The position numbers and the translations under genes are program-made. A stretch of DNA of 47,304 nucleotides from positions 1 to 47,304 of the IMG/VR virus record IMGVR_UViG_3300017917_001210; one strand, given 5' to 3'. Shown one piece after another: positions 7,549 through 15,983 of the stretch. The stretch's first letter is position 1, and every line of letters begins with the position of its first letter. The DNA is from a virus. The notes beneath the pieces were generated by a model. That model searched no databases. It was not told the origin of the DNA and worked only from the letters and a program-made list of their open reading frames with translations.

Positions 7549-9846
7549 ATGAGTCAAATTACAGTAACAAAAAGAGATGGCAATCGAGAACAACTAGATC
7601 TAGAAAAACTACACAAGGTTGTGTTCTGGGCCACAGAAGGAATTACGGGCGTTAGTGCCAGTGAAGTTGAAATCAAAAGTCACATTCAATTTTACAATGG
7701 TATTAAAACAGCAGATATTCAGGAAACGCTGATCAAGAGTGCAGCGGATCTTATCAGTGAAGAAACACCAAACTACCAGTATGTAGCCGGCAGGCTGATA
7801 TGTTACCACTTGCGTAAACAAGTCTACAATGACTATGAACCGTGGCCCCTGCTGGCGCTGGTCAAGCGCAATGTGGAAAACGGATTCTACGACACAGGGC
7901 TACTGGCATCATATACTGAAGATGAATGGAATACATTAAATAGCTATATACATCATAACCGTGATGAGAACTTTACCTACGCTGCAATGGAGCAGTGGCG
8001 CGGCAAGTACCTGGTACAAAACCGTGTTACTGGTGAAATATATGAAACTCCACAGATAGCGTACATGCTGATTGCGGCAACGTTGTTCCAAACTTATCCT
8101 AAGGATACGAGATTACAATGGGTTCGAGACTACTATGACGCTATCAGCCTTCACGATATTAGTTTGCCTACTCCTGTTATGGCCGGTGTACGAACTCCGC
8201 AGAAACAGTTCAGTAGTTGTGTTCTTATCGAGACTGATGATAGTCTCGACAGCATTAATGCTACTACCTCCAGCATTGTTAAGTACGTTAGTCAAAAAGC
8301 AGGTATTGGTATTGGAGCCGGACGTATCCGAGCTCTTGGAAGTCCAATCCGTAGTGGAGACGCCTACCACACTGGAGTTATCCCCTTCTATAAAATGTTC
8401 CAAGCAGCCACACGCTCATGTTCACAAGGCGGTGTGCGAAATGGAGCAGCAACCTTATACTACCCCATCTGGCACTACGAAGTCGAGGATCTACTGGTCC
8501 TGAAGAACAACAAAGGCACAGAAGACAACCGTGTGCGCCACATGGACTACGGAGTTCAGTTCAATCGTGTGATGTATGAACGATTGCTGACAGGTGGAGA
8601 CATCACATTGTTTTCACCAAAAGATGTTCCTGAAATGTATGACGCATTCTTTACTGATGCTGATCGCTTTAAGGAACTGTACGAGACCGCTGAACGAAAT
8701 ACCAAGCTGAGAAAGAAGAAGATTAAGGCTGCGGATTTGTTCAGTAGATTCATGCAGGAACGCAAGGACACTGGTAGAGTATATCTACAGAACGTAGATC
8801 ATGCGAATACCCACAGTCCATTTAAGCCGGACCGCGCACCTATCAAGATGAGTAACCTTTGCTGTGAAATTGATTTGCCAACTGTACCATTGGAAGATGT
8901 CAATGACGAGGATGGTAGGATCGCCCTGTGTACTCTATCAGCGATCAATTGGGGCAATGTAAAAAGCCCACATGACTTTGAGAAAATGTGTAAGTTGTCA
9001 GTGCGCGGATTAGATGCACTATTAAGTTATCAGCAGTATCCAATTAAGGCAGCAGAATTAGCCACACAAGAGTTCCGTCCACTGGGCATTGGTATTATTA
9101 ACTTTGCCTACTGGTTGGCCAAGAATGACGTGAGTTATTCGGACCCTCGTGCCCTGCCTTTGGTAGACGAGTATGCGGAAGCCTGGAGTTACTACCTGAT
9201 CAAGGCTTCCGCCGATCTCGCAAGAGAACAAGGCGCTTGCAAACGCTTTGATGATCTCAAGTATGCAGACGGTGTGTTGCCCATTGACACTCGCAAGAAA
9301 GATGTGGACGAATTGGTGCCTTACCAAGAGCGCATGGATTGGCGTAGTCTGCGCGAACAGATCCTAACATCTGGTATTCGCAATGCTACACTAATGGCCT
9401 TGATGCCTGCAGAGACCAGCGCACAGATCAGCAATGCCACCAACGGTATTGAACCACCTCGCAGCTTTGTTAGTGTGAAGGGCAGCAAGCACGGACAACT
9501 CAAACAGGTTGTACCAGAGTATCGTAAGTTGAAAAACAAATACGAATTACTGTGGACTCAACAAAGCCCAGAAGGTTATATGAACATCTGTGCTGTACTA
9601 CAGAAATATATTGATCAAGGGATCAGTGTTAACACCAGTTACAATCCTCAGTTCTACGATGATGAAAAGATTCCAATGAGTGAGATGCTCAAGCATCTGG
9701 TGCATTTCTATAAGTTTGGCGGCAAACAATTGTACTATTTCAACACCTATGATGGTCAAGGTGAAATTGATGTAGACAAAATGAATGCAGTAGAACTTGC
9801 GCCTGGCGCAATAGAGCAAGATGATTGTGAATCTTGCGTAATCTAA
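7549..9846 (+). CDS. nrdA: Class Ia ribonucleoside-diphosphate reductase, alpha subunit
   Basis: The enzyme reduces ribonucleoside diphosphates to deoxyribonucleotides for phage DNA synthesis. Residues 3-95 form an ATP-cone allosteric domain (VTKRDGNREQLDLEKL). The catalytic set is complete: Cys224 (FSSCVL) and Cys461 (ALCTLS) as the redox pair, Asn436, Cys438 and Glu440 in SNLCCEI, and the C-terminal relay CESC in the last six residues. At 765 aa it has the full family length. It is followed directly by nrdB and a glutaredoxin, forming a self-contained pathway. Confidence 0.97.
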   Translation: MSQITVTKRDGNREQLDLEKLHKVVFWATEGITGVSASEVEIKSHIQFYNGIKTADIQETLIKSAADLISEETPNYQYVAGRLICYHLRKQVYNDYEPWPLLALVKRNVENGFYDTGLLASYTEDEWNTLNSYIHHNRDENFTYAAMEQWRGKYLVQNRVTGEIYETPQIAYMLIAATLFQTYPKDTRLQWVRDYYDAISLHDISLPTPVMAGVRTPQKQFSSCVLIETDDSLDSINATTSSIVKYVSQKAGIGIGAGRIRALGSPIRSGDAYHTGVIPFYKMFQAATRSCSQGGVRNGAATLYYPIWHYEVEDLLVLKNNKGTEDNRVRHMDYGVQFNRVMYERLLTGGDITLFSPKDVPEMYDAFFTDADRFKELYETAERNTKLRKKKIKAADLFSRFMQERKDTGRVYLQNVDHANTHSPFKPDRAPIKMSNLCCEIDLPTVPLEDVNDEDGRIALCTLSAINWGNVKSPHDFEKMCKLSVRGLDALLSYQQYPIKAAELATQEFRPLGIGIINFAYWLAKNDVSYSDPRALPLVDEYAEAWSYYLIKASADLAREQGACKRFDDLKYADGVLPIDTRKKDVDELVPYQERMDWRSLREQILTSGIRNATLMALMPAETSAQISNATNGIEPPRSFVSVKGSKHGQLKQVVPEYRKLKNKYELLWTQQSPEGYMNICAVLQKYIDQGISVNTSYNPQFYDDEKIPMSEMLKHLVHFYKFGGKQLYYFNTYDGQGEIDVDKMNAVELAPGAIEQDDCESCVI

Positions 9847-9865
9847 AGAACGGAAAAATAAAAAA

Positions 9866-10990
9866 ATGTCAGTATTCAATACCAATAAAAAAGATCATCT
9901 GAAGAGCCTTGCCTTTTTTGACCCCAGTGGTGGGGTTTCAATTCAGCGTTATGACACTTTAAAATATAGACAGTTTGATAAACTAACAGACAAACAGTTA
10001 GGTTTCTTCTGGCGTCCAGAGGAAATTGATGTAGGCCGTGACAGCAAAGATTTCAAAGATTTAACACCATATGAGCAACACATATTCACATCCAATCTCA
10101 AGCGACAAATACTTTTGGACAGCGTACAAGGTCGTAGCCCCAACCTGGCTTTTCTTCCTATTGTATCACTTCCTGAATTGGAAACTTGGGTTCAAACTTG
10201 GAGCTTCAATGAAACAATTCATAGCCGTAGTTATACTCATATCATTCGTAACGTGTATAGTGATCCTAGTAAAATATTTGATGAGCTGGTGGATATACGA
10301 GAGATCGTTGATTGCGCTACAGACATCTCAGGATACTACGACAGACTGATTGAAACTGCACAGTGGTACAACATGCTGGGTGTGGGCACTCACACTGTGA
10401 ACGGAAAAGAAATCACAGTGGATCTTTATGATCTTAAGAAAAAACTGTGGTTATGCTTGAACAGCGTAAACGCATTGGAAGGAATCCGCTTCTATGTTAG
10501 CTTTGCTTGCTCATGGGCATTTGCAGAACTAAAGAAGATGGAAGGCAATGCCAAGATCATCAAATTGATCTGCCGTGACGAGAACGTGCATCTGGCCAGT
10601 ACACAAACCTTGATCAAACTGTTACCACAGGACGATCTAGACTTTGCCAAGATCAAAGAAGAAACACAACAGGAATGTGAAGACATGTTCCTACGAGCAG
10701 CGGCACAGGAAAAAGCCTGGGCACATTACCTGTTCAAAGATGGAAGCATGATTGGTTTGAATGAACAATTGTTGTGCGATTATGTTGATTACATGACCTG
10801 CAAACGCATGCACACCGTGGGATTGAAGTGTCATCTCAAAACTGGTAGCAACCCTCTGCCATGGACGCAGAAGTGGATTGCTGGCGCTGAAGTTCAAGTG
10901 GCCCCCCAGGAAACTGAGATAAGTAGTTATGTCATTGGTGGTACCAAACAAGACGTAACTACAGACACATTCAAAGGATTTACATTATAA
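9866..10990 (+). CDS. nrdB: Class Ia ribonucleoside-diphosphate reductase, beta subunit
   Basis: This ferritin-like subunit holds the diiron centre and radical tyrosine that start catalysis in NrdA. The ligands are all present: Asp85, Glu116, His119 (ETIH), Glu205 (LEGIRFY), Glu239 and His242 (DENVH). The radical tyrosine is Tyr123 in HSRSY. At 374 aa the length is normal. The gene lies 19 bases after nrdA and abuts the glutaredoxin gene, so the three form an operon. Confidence 0.97.
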   Translation: MSVFNTNKKDHLKSLAFFDPSGGVSIQRYDTLKYRQFDKLTDKQLGFFWRPEEIDVGRDSKDFKDLTPYEQHIFTSNLKRQILLDSVQGRSPNLAFLPIVSLPELETWVQTWSFNETIHSRSYTHIIRNVYSDPSKIFDELVDIREIVDCATDISGYYDRLIETAQWYNMLGVGTHTVNGKEITVDLYDLKKKLWLCLNSVNALEGIRFYVSFACSWAFAELKKMEGNAKIIKLICRDENVHLASTQTLIKLLPQDDLDFAKIKEETQQECEDMFLRAAAQEKAWAHYLFKDGSMIGLNEQLLCDYVDYMTCKRMHTVGLKCHLKTGSNPLPWTQKWIAGAEVQVAPQETEISSYVIGGTKQDVTTDTFKGFTL

Positions 10991-11233
10991 ATGATTACCG
11001 TGTATTCAAAGAACAATTGCCCATTTTGTGTGCAGGCAAAACGATTATTAGAAAGCAAGAACGTAGACTATAGAGAAGTTAACATCGAGGAAGTTCCGGA
11101 TGCAAGACAGATGTTACTGGATCGAGGTCTGCGTAGTGTACCTCAAATCTTCAATGAAGAAGAATTGATCCCTGGTGGTTTTCAAGGCTTGAGTAAACAG
11201 CCACAAGAATTTTTTCAACAATTACAAGGATAA
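10991..11233 (+). CDS. Glutaredoxin (80 aa)
   Basis: The protein has the glutaredoxin fold pattern with the redox motif Cys10-Pro-Phe-Cys13, the cis-proline segment RSVPQIF and the glutathione-binding GGF near residue 63. It probably reduces the C-terminal cysteines of NrdA, as phage and NrdH-type glutaredoxins do. Its ATG follows the nrdB stop with no gap, which supports co-translation. Confidence 0.92.
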   Translation: MITVYSKNNCPFCVQAKRLLESKNVDYREVNIEEVPDARQMLLDRGLRSVPQIFNEEELIPGGFQGLSKQPQEFFQQLQG

Positions 11234-11235
11234 AC

Positions 11236-11550
11236 ATGTTAGTAACAAATAAGAAATATAGCGAAGGCGACGTAATCACGTTTAAATTAATCAATGGTGA
11301 TGAGATTGTTGCCAAGCTAAAAGAACAAACAGATGCTGAGTTTGTGTTAAACAAGCCATGCACAGTTCTTCCTAGTGCTAAGGGCATCGGTCTGGTACAG
11401 AGCTTGTTCACAGCCGGTGACAGCGTGGATGTGCGCATTCGTGGTGATCATGTGATCATGCACGCCCCAGTGGTTAAAGAAGTTCAGAACCATTATATCC
11501 AAGTGACCACTGGCATCCAGCCAGTGACCAGCGGCAGCATTGTGGTGTAA
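11236..11550 (+). CDS. Sm-like/SH3-barrel small protein (104 aa)
   Basis: The first 50 residues (GDVITFKLINGDEIVAKLKE, then a strand with NKPCTVLP) have the spacing of an Sm-like small beta-barrel with the NGDE turn. The rest is mostly beta. Similar short proteins occur in T4-like phages without a known role. It lies two bases after the glutaredoxin gene and two before the PAAR gene, bridging metabolic and spike genes. RNA binding is possible from the fold but not shown. Confidence 0.55.
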   Translation: MLVTNKKYSEGDVITFKLINGDEIVAKLKEQTDAEFVLNKPCTVLPSAKGIGLVQSLFTAGDSVDVRIRGDHVIMHAPVVKEVQNHYIQVTTGIQPVTSGSIVV

Positions 11551-11552
11551 TC

Positions 11553-11813
11553 ATGGGCGGAGCCGTACGACAAGGAAAAGATGCAGCGGGTGGCACAATT
11601 GCTGCCGGCAGTAATGATGTAATTGTAAACGGTAGCCCATTGGCTAGAATTGGCGATGCTGTGTCTGGGCATGCACCTGGCGCACACGCTGGTCCAACCA
11701 TGTCCGAAGGCAGTCCCAACGTTATTGTAAATAGTATTCCGGCCTGTAGAGCTGGGGACAAAGCATCTTGTGGCCATGCTGCTTCGGGTAGTCCAGATGT
11801 GATAATTAATTAA
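11553..11813 (+). CDS. PAAR-domain tail spike tip protein (86 aa)
   Basis: The protein contains repeated PAAR-type segments (GSNDVIVNGSPLARIGDAVSGHAP and GSPNVIVNSIPACRAGDKASCGHA) with His and Cys residues suited to metal binding at the cone. PAAR proteins cap the central spike of contractile tails and help puncture the outer membrane. The 86-aa length is typical. It is followed after three bases by a large structural protein that may be a partner at the baseplate. Confidence 0.92.
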   Translation: MGGAVRQGKDAAGGTIAAGSNDVIVNGSPLARIGDAVSGHAPGAHAGPTMSEGSPNVIVNSIPACRAGDKASCGHAASGSPDVIIN

Positions 11814-11816
11814 TAT

Positions 11817-13658
11817 ATGAGTTATTCTGCGCCGCAACTTCTTGCTATCAGTGGATTCTCGCAGAATAAAGGTCTGCAAGTGTCCACTGTTCTGCTGGAC
11901 CGTATAGCTGCACTACAATCTGTGGACACACTGTCGGGCAAACTGCGCAGAGTGGTAACACACCCTAGTGTATCAGGCGCAGTGGTAACCGCACTAAGAA
12001 CCAGCCTTCCGGGGCTTAGTTTAACAGTTCCGGCATCATATTCCACAGTAACCGCCCCAATAGACCCCACAGATCTGACAGAAAGTATTCGTGCTAGGGC
12101 TGACCTGCTCATGAGCAAAGGTCCTGCAGGATTTCTTAATGTACTAGGACTGGCAACCAATGCCAGTAGAACATCACGTGAAATGCTGGGTGCGCTATAC
12201 GAAATTGATCAAGATGGATTCAGTGGAGTTGCGCCGGACATCAGCAGCCATACAGATTTACTCACTGGTGGAATTACCAGTAAGTTTGGCCCATTGGCCA
12301 CAGGCAGTCCAGACAATCTCAGAGCATCTGGCTTGTACAGCGGCGGCTCATCTATTACCAAGAGTGCTACAGACATTCAGCGCAGTATCAATGCTGTGGC
12401 TGACTCTATAGAAAACCTTGGAACCTTGTACGACTTTCAATCATTGGAAACTTTTGGAACTCCGTATGGGTTGATAGTCAATTTGCTCAAGCAGGGTTTG
12501 ATCAAGGCAGAATTTATTAATTCATTCAGTGAACAAGGAGTCACTGTAAACACCTTGGCCACAGCCAGCGATTCTGTGCTGACCAGTATACTACAACAGA
12601 TCACAGGAGTAGCTCTACAAAAGATTGTTTCTGGTGTGGCATTGAAGGTGCCCAGCGCCAGCGTGATACTGAACAATGCTGCTGAGCTGCTGGAAGGCAG
12701 CAAGGTATTGAGCACAGCAGCACTGAATGCCATTCCGGGCAGCTCGCTTAAAGATTTAGCCAAACAGTTGATATCCATGAATGTGAATCTCAACAGTTCA
12801 ACTGCTATTATCACAGCACTAAGAAGTATTCGTGTGCCCAACACACCCTTGTTGAATGATCTAACAGATCCTGTGCCTGCCGAGGACAGCAACCAATTGA
12901 AATCAGTGCTGCCCACAGGGTCGGGCGATTTTAACAGCGCACTGGTTCCTGAAATAATTGGAACAGCCAGCGGACATGTGCATACCGCTGCACTCACTCG
13001 TGTTGGCATTGTGGTAGCAGGAATCAGCGGTAGTACAGAAGGCACTGCAATAGGCGCCGCTGCCGATGCTCTATATGCAATATATGCAGCGGATGGCACA
13101 GTAACCACTGAAGAAACTGCATTAATAGATGCGGTGGCAGCACTGGTAGCAAACAGCAACTATACTGTTGAAATTGAAACTACAAATCAGGCTGCGGTAG
13201 AAATAATTGATCAACTGGAACTAGAACTTTTAAATTGCAGACGAGGCGGTGTGGATGTGTACTCGTCTGTGCCAGGCAATACCAACACACTGTTGATCTC
13301 AACTGGTCTTCCAAGTTTTGGAGCAGACCCTTACAACACCGGAACCGCTGACATGTTGTTGAACATGCTCAGCAACGACAGGTATGGCGAAGCAGTTCGA
13401 GCAGTTCTGCTTCAAGGCCAAAATGCACAGGTGCTACAGTCCATTGGAAAACAAACCATTGGTGTGGCAAATGTGAGTGAAACTGCTCGCCGTGCTCGTG
13501 CATCATCTGGTGCCGGGCTAACAGACGAACAGAGAGAAAATGTTATCAAAGACGCTAGAGAACGAGGATTGGATCTTGACAATGCCATTTCCAATGCTTC
13601 GTTGTATGGATACAATAATCGATATTATATGAGCCGCGGCTTCCCGTCGGCCACATAA
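11817..13658 (+). CDS. Large structural protein, probably baseplate/tail (613 aa)
   Basis: The protein is rich in Ala, Ser, Thr, Leu and Val, has no signal peptide or clear membrane helix, and shows long low-complexity-like helical and beta segments. It starts immediately after the PAAR tip gene, with which it probably shares an mRNA. The C-terminus is charged (LTDEQRENVIKDARERGLDLD) and ends with YNNRYYMSRGF. I infer a baseplate or tail role from gene order; I do not recognise a domain. Confidence 0.65.
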   Translation: MSYSAPQLLAISGFSQNKGLQVSTVLLDRIAALQSVDTLSGKLRRVVTHPSVSGAVVTALRTSLPGLSLTVPASYSTVTAPIDPTDLTESIRARADLLMSKGPAGFLNVLGLATNASRTSREMLGALYEIDQDGFSGVAPDISSHTDLLTGGITSKFGPLATGSPDNLRASGLYSGGSSITKSATDIQRSINAVADSIENLGTLYDFQSLETFGTPYGLIVNLLKQGLIKAEFINSFSEQGVTVNTLATASDSVLTSILQQITGVALQKIVSGVALKVPSASVILNNAAELLEGSKVLSTAALNAIPGSSLKDLAKQLISMNVNLNSSTAIITALRSIRVPNTPLLNDLTDPVPAEDSNQLKSVLPTGSGDFNSALVPEIIGTASGHVHTAALTRVGIVVAGISGSTEGTAIGAAADALYAIYAADGTVTTEETALIDAVAALVANSNYTVEIETTNQAAVEIIDQLELELLNCRRGGVDVYSSVPGNTNTLLISTGLPSFGADPYNTGTADMLLNMLSNDRYGEAVRAVLLQGQNAQVLQSIGKQTIGVANVSETARRARASSGAGLTDEQRENVIKDARERGLDLDNAISNASLYGYNNRYYMSRGFPSAT

Positions 13659-13705
13659 TAGTAGCCGTTATTGGCGATAAAAACCCAATATATCCGCTAA
13701 TAACT

Positions 13706-13720
13706 ACCCATTTAATGGGT
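13706..13720 (+). terminator. Possible weak terminator hairpin
   Basis: ACCCA-TTTAA-TGGGT forms a short hairpin followed by GTGGGCTTTATTT. The T tract is interrupted and offset, so termination would be inefficient. It separates the PAAR unit from the lysis unit. Confidence 0.35.
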
Positions 13721-13736
13721 GTGGGCTTTATTTAAG

Positions 13737-13790
13737 TTGACAAACCCAAACTTATATTGTATTATTAACCAGATCCTGTGTTCTTAAATA
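13737..13790 (+). promoter_or_regulatory. Sigma70-type promoter and downstream TAAATA late element
   Basis: TTGACA at 13737-13742, 17 bases, then TATTAT at 13760-13765. A TAAATA core at 13785-13790 lies downstream, 32 bases before the lysin ATG. The pair would allow both host-polymerase and late transcription of the lysis genes. Confidence 0.65.
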
Positions 13791-13822
13791 TCACTACGTC
13801 TAAAACTAAGGAGAAACAAATT

Positions 13823-14410
13823 ATGACTCTGACCAATAGATCTTGGCAACAATGGATTCCAGGCATTACCAAATTGGTAATTGGAATCGCAGGATTTGTG
13901 TTTTGTGCTACCATGGTAACCAAGGTTACCGAAGCCAAAATGACCCAGCTGAGAGAAGCAAACAATGCACTCGGCGGCACCTATGTGACCACAGCTACCA
14001 GAGAGCGTCAGCTTTCATGCTTGGCACGTAACATCTATCACGAAGCAGGTTTTGAAAGCTTCGAGGGCAAAGTAGCAGTGGCCCAGGTAACTTTGAATCG
14101 CGCAGCCAGCGGACAGTTCCCAAATGACATCTGCGAAGTAGTACATCAGAAAAGCGTGATCTACCAAAAGGTAATCTGTCAGTTTTCTTGGTACTGCGAA
14201 CAGCCTACAAAAATGCGTCCAATCAATTCGGCTGCATACAACGAAAGTTACGCTGTGGCAAAGAAGGTACTACTGGAAGGATTCAGACTTGACGGTTTGA
14301 AGACAGCCCTGTATTATCACGCTGACTATGTGAATCCTGGTTGGGGCAAAGAAAAGGTTGCTGTGATCGGTAGACACATATTTTATTCAGGACGTCCTTC
14401 AAAGAGCTAA
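13823..14410 (+). CDS. SleB/CwlJ-type cell wall hydrolase, membrane-anchored (195 aa)
   Basis: I chose the ATG at 13823, nine bases after AAGGAG. Residues 12-35 form a single N-terminal membrane helix or signal-arrest sequence. From residue 65 the LARNIYHEAGFESFEGKVAVAQVTLNR segment, with its conserved Glu, then FSWYC and the C-terminal ALYYHADYVNPGWG are hallmarks of the Hydrolase_2 (SleB) family of peptidoglycan hydrolases. It is most likely the endolysin, exported through its N-terminal helix. A three-helix membrane protein that could be its holin follows after one base. Confidence 0.85.
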   Translation: MTLTNRSWQQWIPGITKLVIGIAGFVFCATMVTKVTEAKMTQLREANNALGGTYVTTATRERQLSCLARNIYHEAGFESFEGKVAVAQVTLNRAASGQFPNDICEVVHQKSVIYQKVICQFSWYCEQPTKMRPINSAAYNESYAVAKKVLLEGFRLDGLKTALYYHADYVNPGWGKEKVAVIGRHIFYSGRPSKS

Positions 14411-14411
14411 T

Positions 14412-14729
14412 ATGGAAAAAATTAAATTTGTAGTAATTCGCAAAGCAGTGGAAGTCTGGTTTCAAGAACACTTCATGAAAATCAGTGCTGACACATTGGG
14501 CTGGATGGCAGCACTGTTCATTCACTTTAGTATCATTCCAACCCTGCTTGCAGCCATGGCTGGGCTCACTGACAAAATGCCACCTGTGGACATGGTGTTG
14601 TTTTGTTGGGCAGCTCTAGCTCTGTTGTTTGTCAAGGCAGTGATGCTGCGTGACAGACTGAACACTTTAACCATTGGAGTTGGATTCATTGTGCAGTGTG
14701 CGCTGATGGGCCTAATGTTATTCAAATAA
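14412..14729 (+). CDS. Three-helix membrane protein, candidate holin (105 aa)
   Basis: Three hydrophobic helices are visible, at about residues 28-48, 57-77 and 85-104, with a basic N-terminus (KIKFVVIRKAVEV). Size, topology and position one base after the lysin gene are those of a class I holin. There is no family motif that I can name, so the role is inferred from topology and context. An antiholin or other envelope function remains possible. Confidence 0.6.
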   Translation: MEKIKFVVIRKAVEVWFQEHFMKISADTLGWMAALFIHFSIIPTLLAAMAGLTDKMPPVDMVLFCWAALALLFVKAVMLRDRLNTLTIGVGFIVQCALMGLMLFK

Positions 14730-14732
14730 ATA
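14727..14732 (+). promoter_or_regulatory. T4-late-like promoter element TAAATA
   Basis: CAAATAAATAACT overlaps the stop codon of the holin candidate and lies 27 bases before the ATG at 14759. Confidence 0.45.
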
Positions 14733-14758
14733 ACTATGCAGTACTGGAGGCTGCTATC

Positions 14759-14995
14759 ATGAGCAAACACTCGCACCCTGAATCAGTAGAAGACGAAGCT
14801 CTACTTGAAGAAGACCTAGAAATAGACGAAGGTGACTATGGTTTTATTTTTAGTGCAGATGGTGAACTTAAACACATGTTTACACCAGAAGATTTTTACC
14901 TAGATCCTCCACCGGTGGTAAAAAAGATTCTTAAAGCACTAGGGATCAAAGATATAAACAGTTTGTCTATGGATGGCAACGACACAATTCACTAG
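14759..14995 (+). CDS. Small acidic phage protein (78 aa)
   Basis: I chose the ATG at 14759 because GGAGG lies nine bases upstream; the longer frame would begin inside the holin candidate. The protein is very acidic at its N-terminus (EDEALLEEDLEIDEGDYGF) and contains a DGELKHMFTPEDFYLDPPP segment followed by a helix. I recognise no domain. It is the last gene before a strong bidirectional terminator. Confidence 0.65.
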   Translation: MSKHSHPESVEDEALLEEDLEIDEGDYGFIFSADGELKHMFTPEDFYLDPPPVVKKILKALGIKDINSLSMDGNDTIH

Positions 14996-15002
14996 CCAAG
15001 AG

Positions 15003-15030
15003 AAAGCCCGCATTATGCGGGCTTTTGTTT
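15003..15030. terminator. Bidirectional rho-independent terminator
   Basis: A near-perfect palindrome AAAGCCCGCAT / ATGCGGGCTTT is flanked by T-rich sequence on the plus side (TTTTGTTTT) and by an A tract on the other (GAGAAAG). It lies between convergent units and can end transcription in both directions. Confidence 0.85.
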
Positions 15031-15137
15031 TAGTCTAAGATAATCAGCAGTGCCCAAGTGACCATAAATGCTATAAAGTAATTGGTGGGCAGTAGCAGTG
15101 CCATTACCAGCACTCCGCAGATAACAAAGGTTTTCAT
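15030..15137 (-). CDS. Single-helix membrane microprotein (35 aa)
   Basis: On the minus strand the ATG at 15137 overlaps the stop of the upstream 73-aa gene (ATGA), which argues for coupled translation. The 35 residues are almost wholly hydrophobic (MKTFVICGVLVMALLLPTN), forming one or two short membrane segments and ending LIILD. The stop abuts the terminator. Such microproteins are common in phage early operons; this one has no known role. Confidence 0.6.
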   Translation of the reverse strand: MKTFVICGVLVMALLLPTNYFIAFMVTWALLIILD

Positions 15138-15355
15138 GACATGAATTTTTGCAACATTGCGGCTGCTTCGTCAATGCTTTCAATCTCATCCACGAACGCC
15201 AACTGCATGAGCTCAATCAGTGTACGACATTCCAACTGATCACGTGCAGGCAGTGTGCTGATAAAACTCTCTACACCTTCACGTGTTTCGATGGCCCACA
15301 TGATATCGCAGAGTGCCATTTGTTTGGGCGTAAGCCCTGGTAGTTCAATGTTCAT
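15134..15355 (-). CDS. Small acidic helical protein (73 aa)
   Basis: I chose the ATG at 15355 (MNIELPGLTPKQMALCD), two bases after the stop of the preceding minus-strand gene; an upstream frame extends a few codons. The protein is helical and acidic, with LTPKQMALCDIMWAIETREGVESFI suggesting a compact helical domain. Function unknown. It belongs to the four-gene minus-strand operon led by the GIY-YIG gene. Confidence 0.65.
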   Translation of the reverse strand: MNIELPGLTPKQMALCDIMWAIETREGVESFISTLPARDQLECRTLIELMQLAFVDEIESIDEAAAMLQKFMS

Positions 15356-15357
15356 GA

Positions 15358-15612
15358 TTAACCCCAATCCTTTTTGTCACCGTGTTGCTCATTGTAATCG
15401 TAGCCTGCCATGTATTCTGCAATTTCAAGATCGGTAAGCTCAGTTACTGCATCGCCATGGTAGGTGCCTTGTGGGTACCAGTGTGGGCGGCGTGGACGAC
15501 CATAGTAGCTGTCAGCTGAGCCTCGGTCATACAGTCCGCCGTGGTGATCACGATCAAACTGTACACCACGAAGGGTTTGGATAATCAGTTCTTGCTCTGC
15601 AACTTTGTCCAT
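15358..15612 (-). CDS. Small conserved phage protein (84 aa)
   Basis: The ATG at 15612 follows a good AAGGAG. The middle of the protein is rich in Gly, Tyr, Arg and His (YDRGSADSYYGRPRRPHWYP) and the C-terminal part is a helix (TDLEIAEYMAGYDYNEQ). I believe this pattern recurs in phage genomes, but I know no function. It lies nine bases after the GIY-YIG gene in the same operon. Confidence 0.65.
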   Translation of the reverse strand: MDKVAEQELIIQTLRGVQFDRDHHGGLYDRGSADSYYGRPRRPHWYPQGTYHGDAVTELTDLEIAEYMAGYDYNEQHGDKKDWG

Positions 15613-15621
15613 TTTAGCTCC

Positions 15622-15948
15622 TTAGTGTGAATTCAGTGCTGGGTTGTAAGTACGGATCAATTCACGCTCACGTGCGTGAGCAGGCTTGCGTCCGCGGATG
15701 ATTTCAACAAGACCGTATGTGTGTGCCAGGGTGCCATGTTCACGGATGCTCTTGCACAAGTTCCAGTCCTTGTTTTCTGTTACAGCACGACGAACGTGCT
15801 TCTGGATGCGCACTTTCAGTGCCTTGCGCACATTGCCACCGCACACGGTAATACCAATGTACTGCTCACCTGTCACTGTATTTGTAATGCAGTAGACAGC
15901 ATGATTTGTATCCTGGCGTCTTTTGCGGGTGGGCTTTTCTAAGTTCAT
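15622..15948 (-). CDS. GIY-YIG nuclease domain protein (108 aa)
   Basis: The segment VYCITNTVTGEQYIGIT is a variant of the GIY...YIG signature, followed by a conserved Arg region (KVRIQKHVRRA), a Glu in RERELI and a final Asn in YNPALN, all expected in the GIY-YIG catalytic core. At 108 aa it is essentially the nuclease domain alone, with a short basic N-terminus and no DNA-binding extension. It could be a stand-alone homing-type endonuclease or a host-DNA nuclease. It heads the minus-strand operon behind a near-consensus sigma70 promoter. Confidence 0.85.
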   Translation of the reverse strand: MNLEKPTRKRRQDTNHAVYCITNTVTGEQYIGITVCGGNVRKALKVRIQKHVRRAVTENKDWNLCKSIREHGTLAHTYGLVEIIRGRKPAHARERELIRTYNPALNSH

Positions 15949-15954
15949 GTTATT

Positions 15955-15983
15955 ATTATAGTGGAAATGGGCTTTTTGGTCAA
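15955..15983 (-). promoter_or_regulatory. Strong sigma70-type promoter
   Basis: On the minus strand TTGACC, 17 bases, TATAAT. The -10 box ends only seven bases before the ATG at 15948, so the transcript would have little or no leader. Confidence 0.75.

Noticed and set aside
7937-7942. TAAATA inside nrdA
   Set aside because: It lies in the middle of a coding region with no gene start nearby, and shows that the hexamer alone also occurs by chance.
12437-13159. A 240-codon frame antisense to the 613-aa structural gene
   Set aside because: Composition is typical of a shadow of an Ala/Thr-rich gene, with no start signal.
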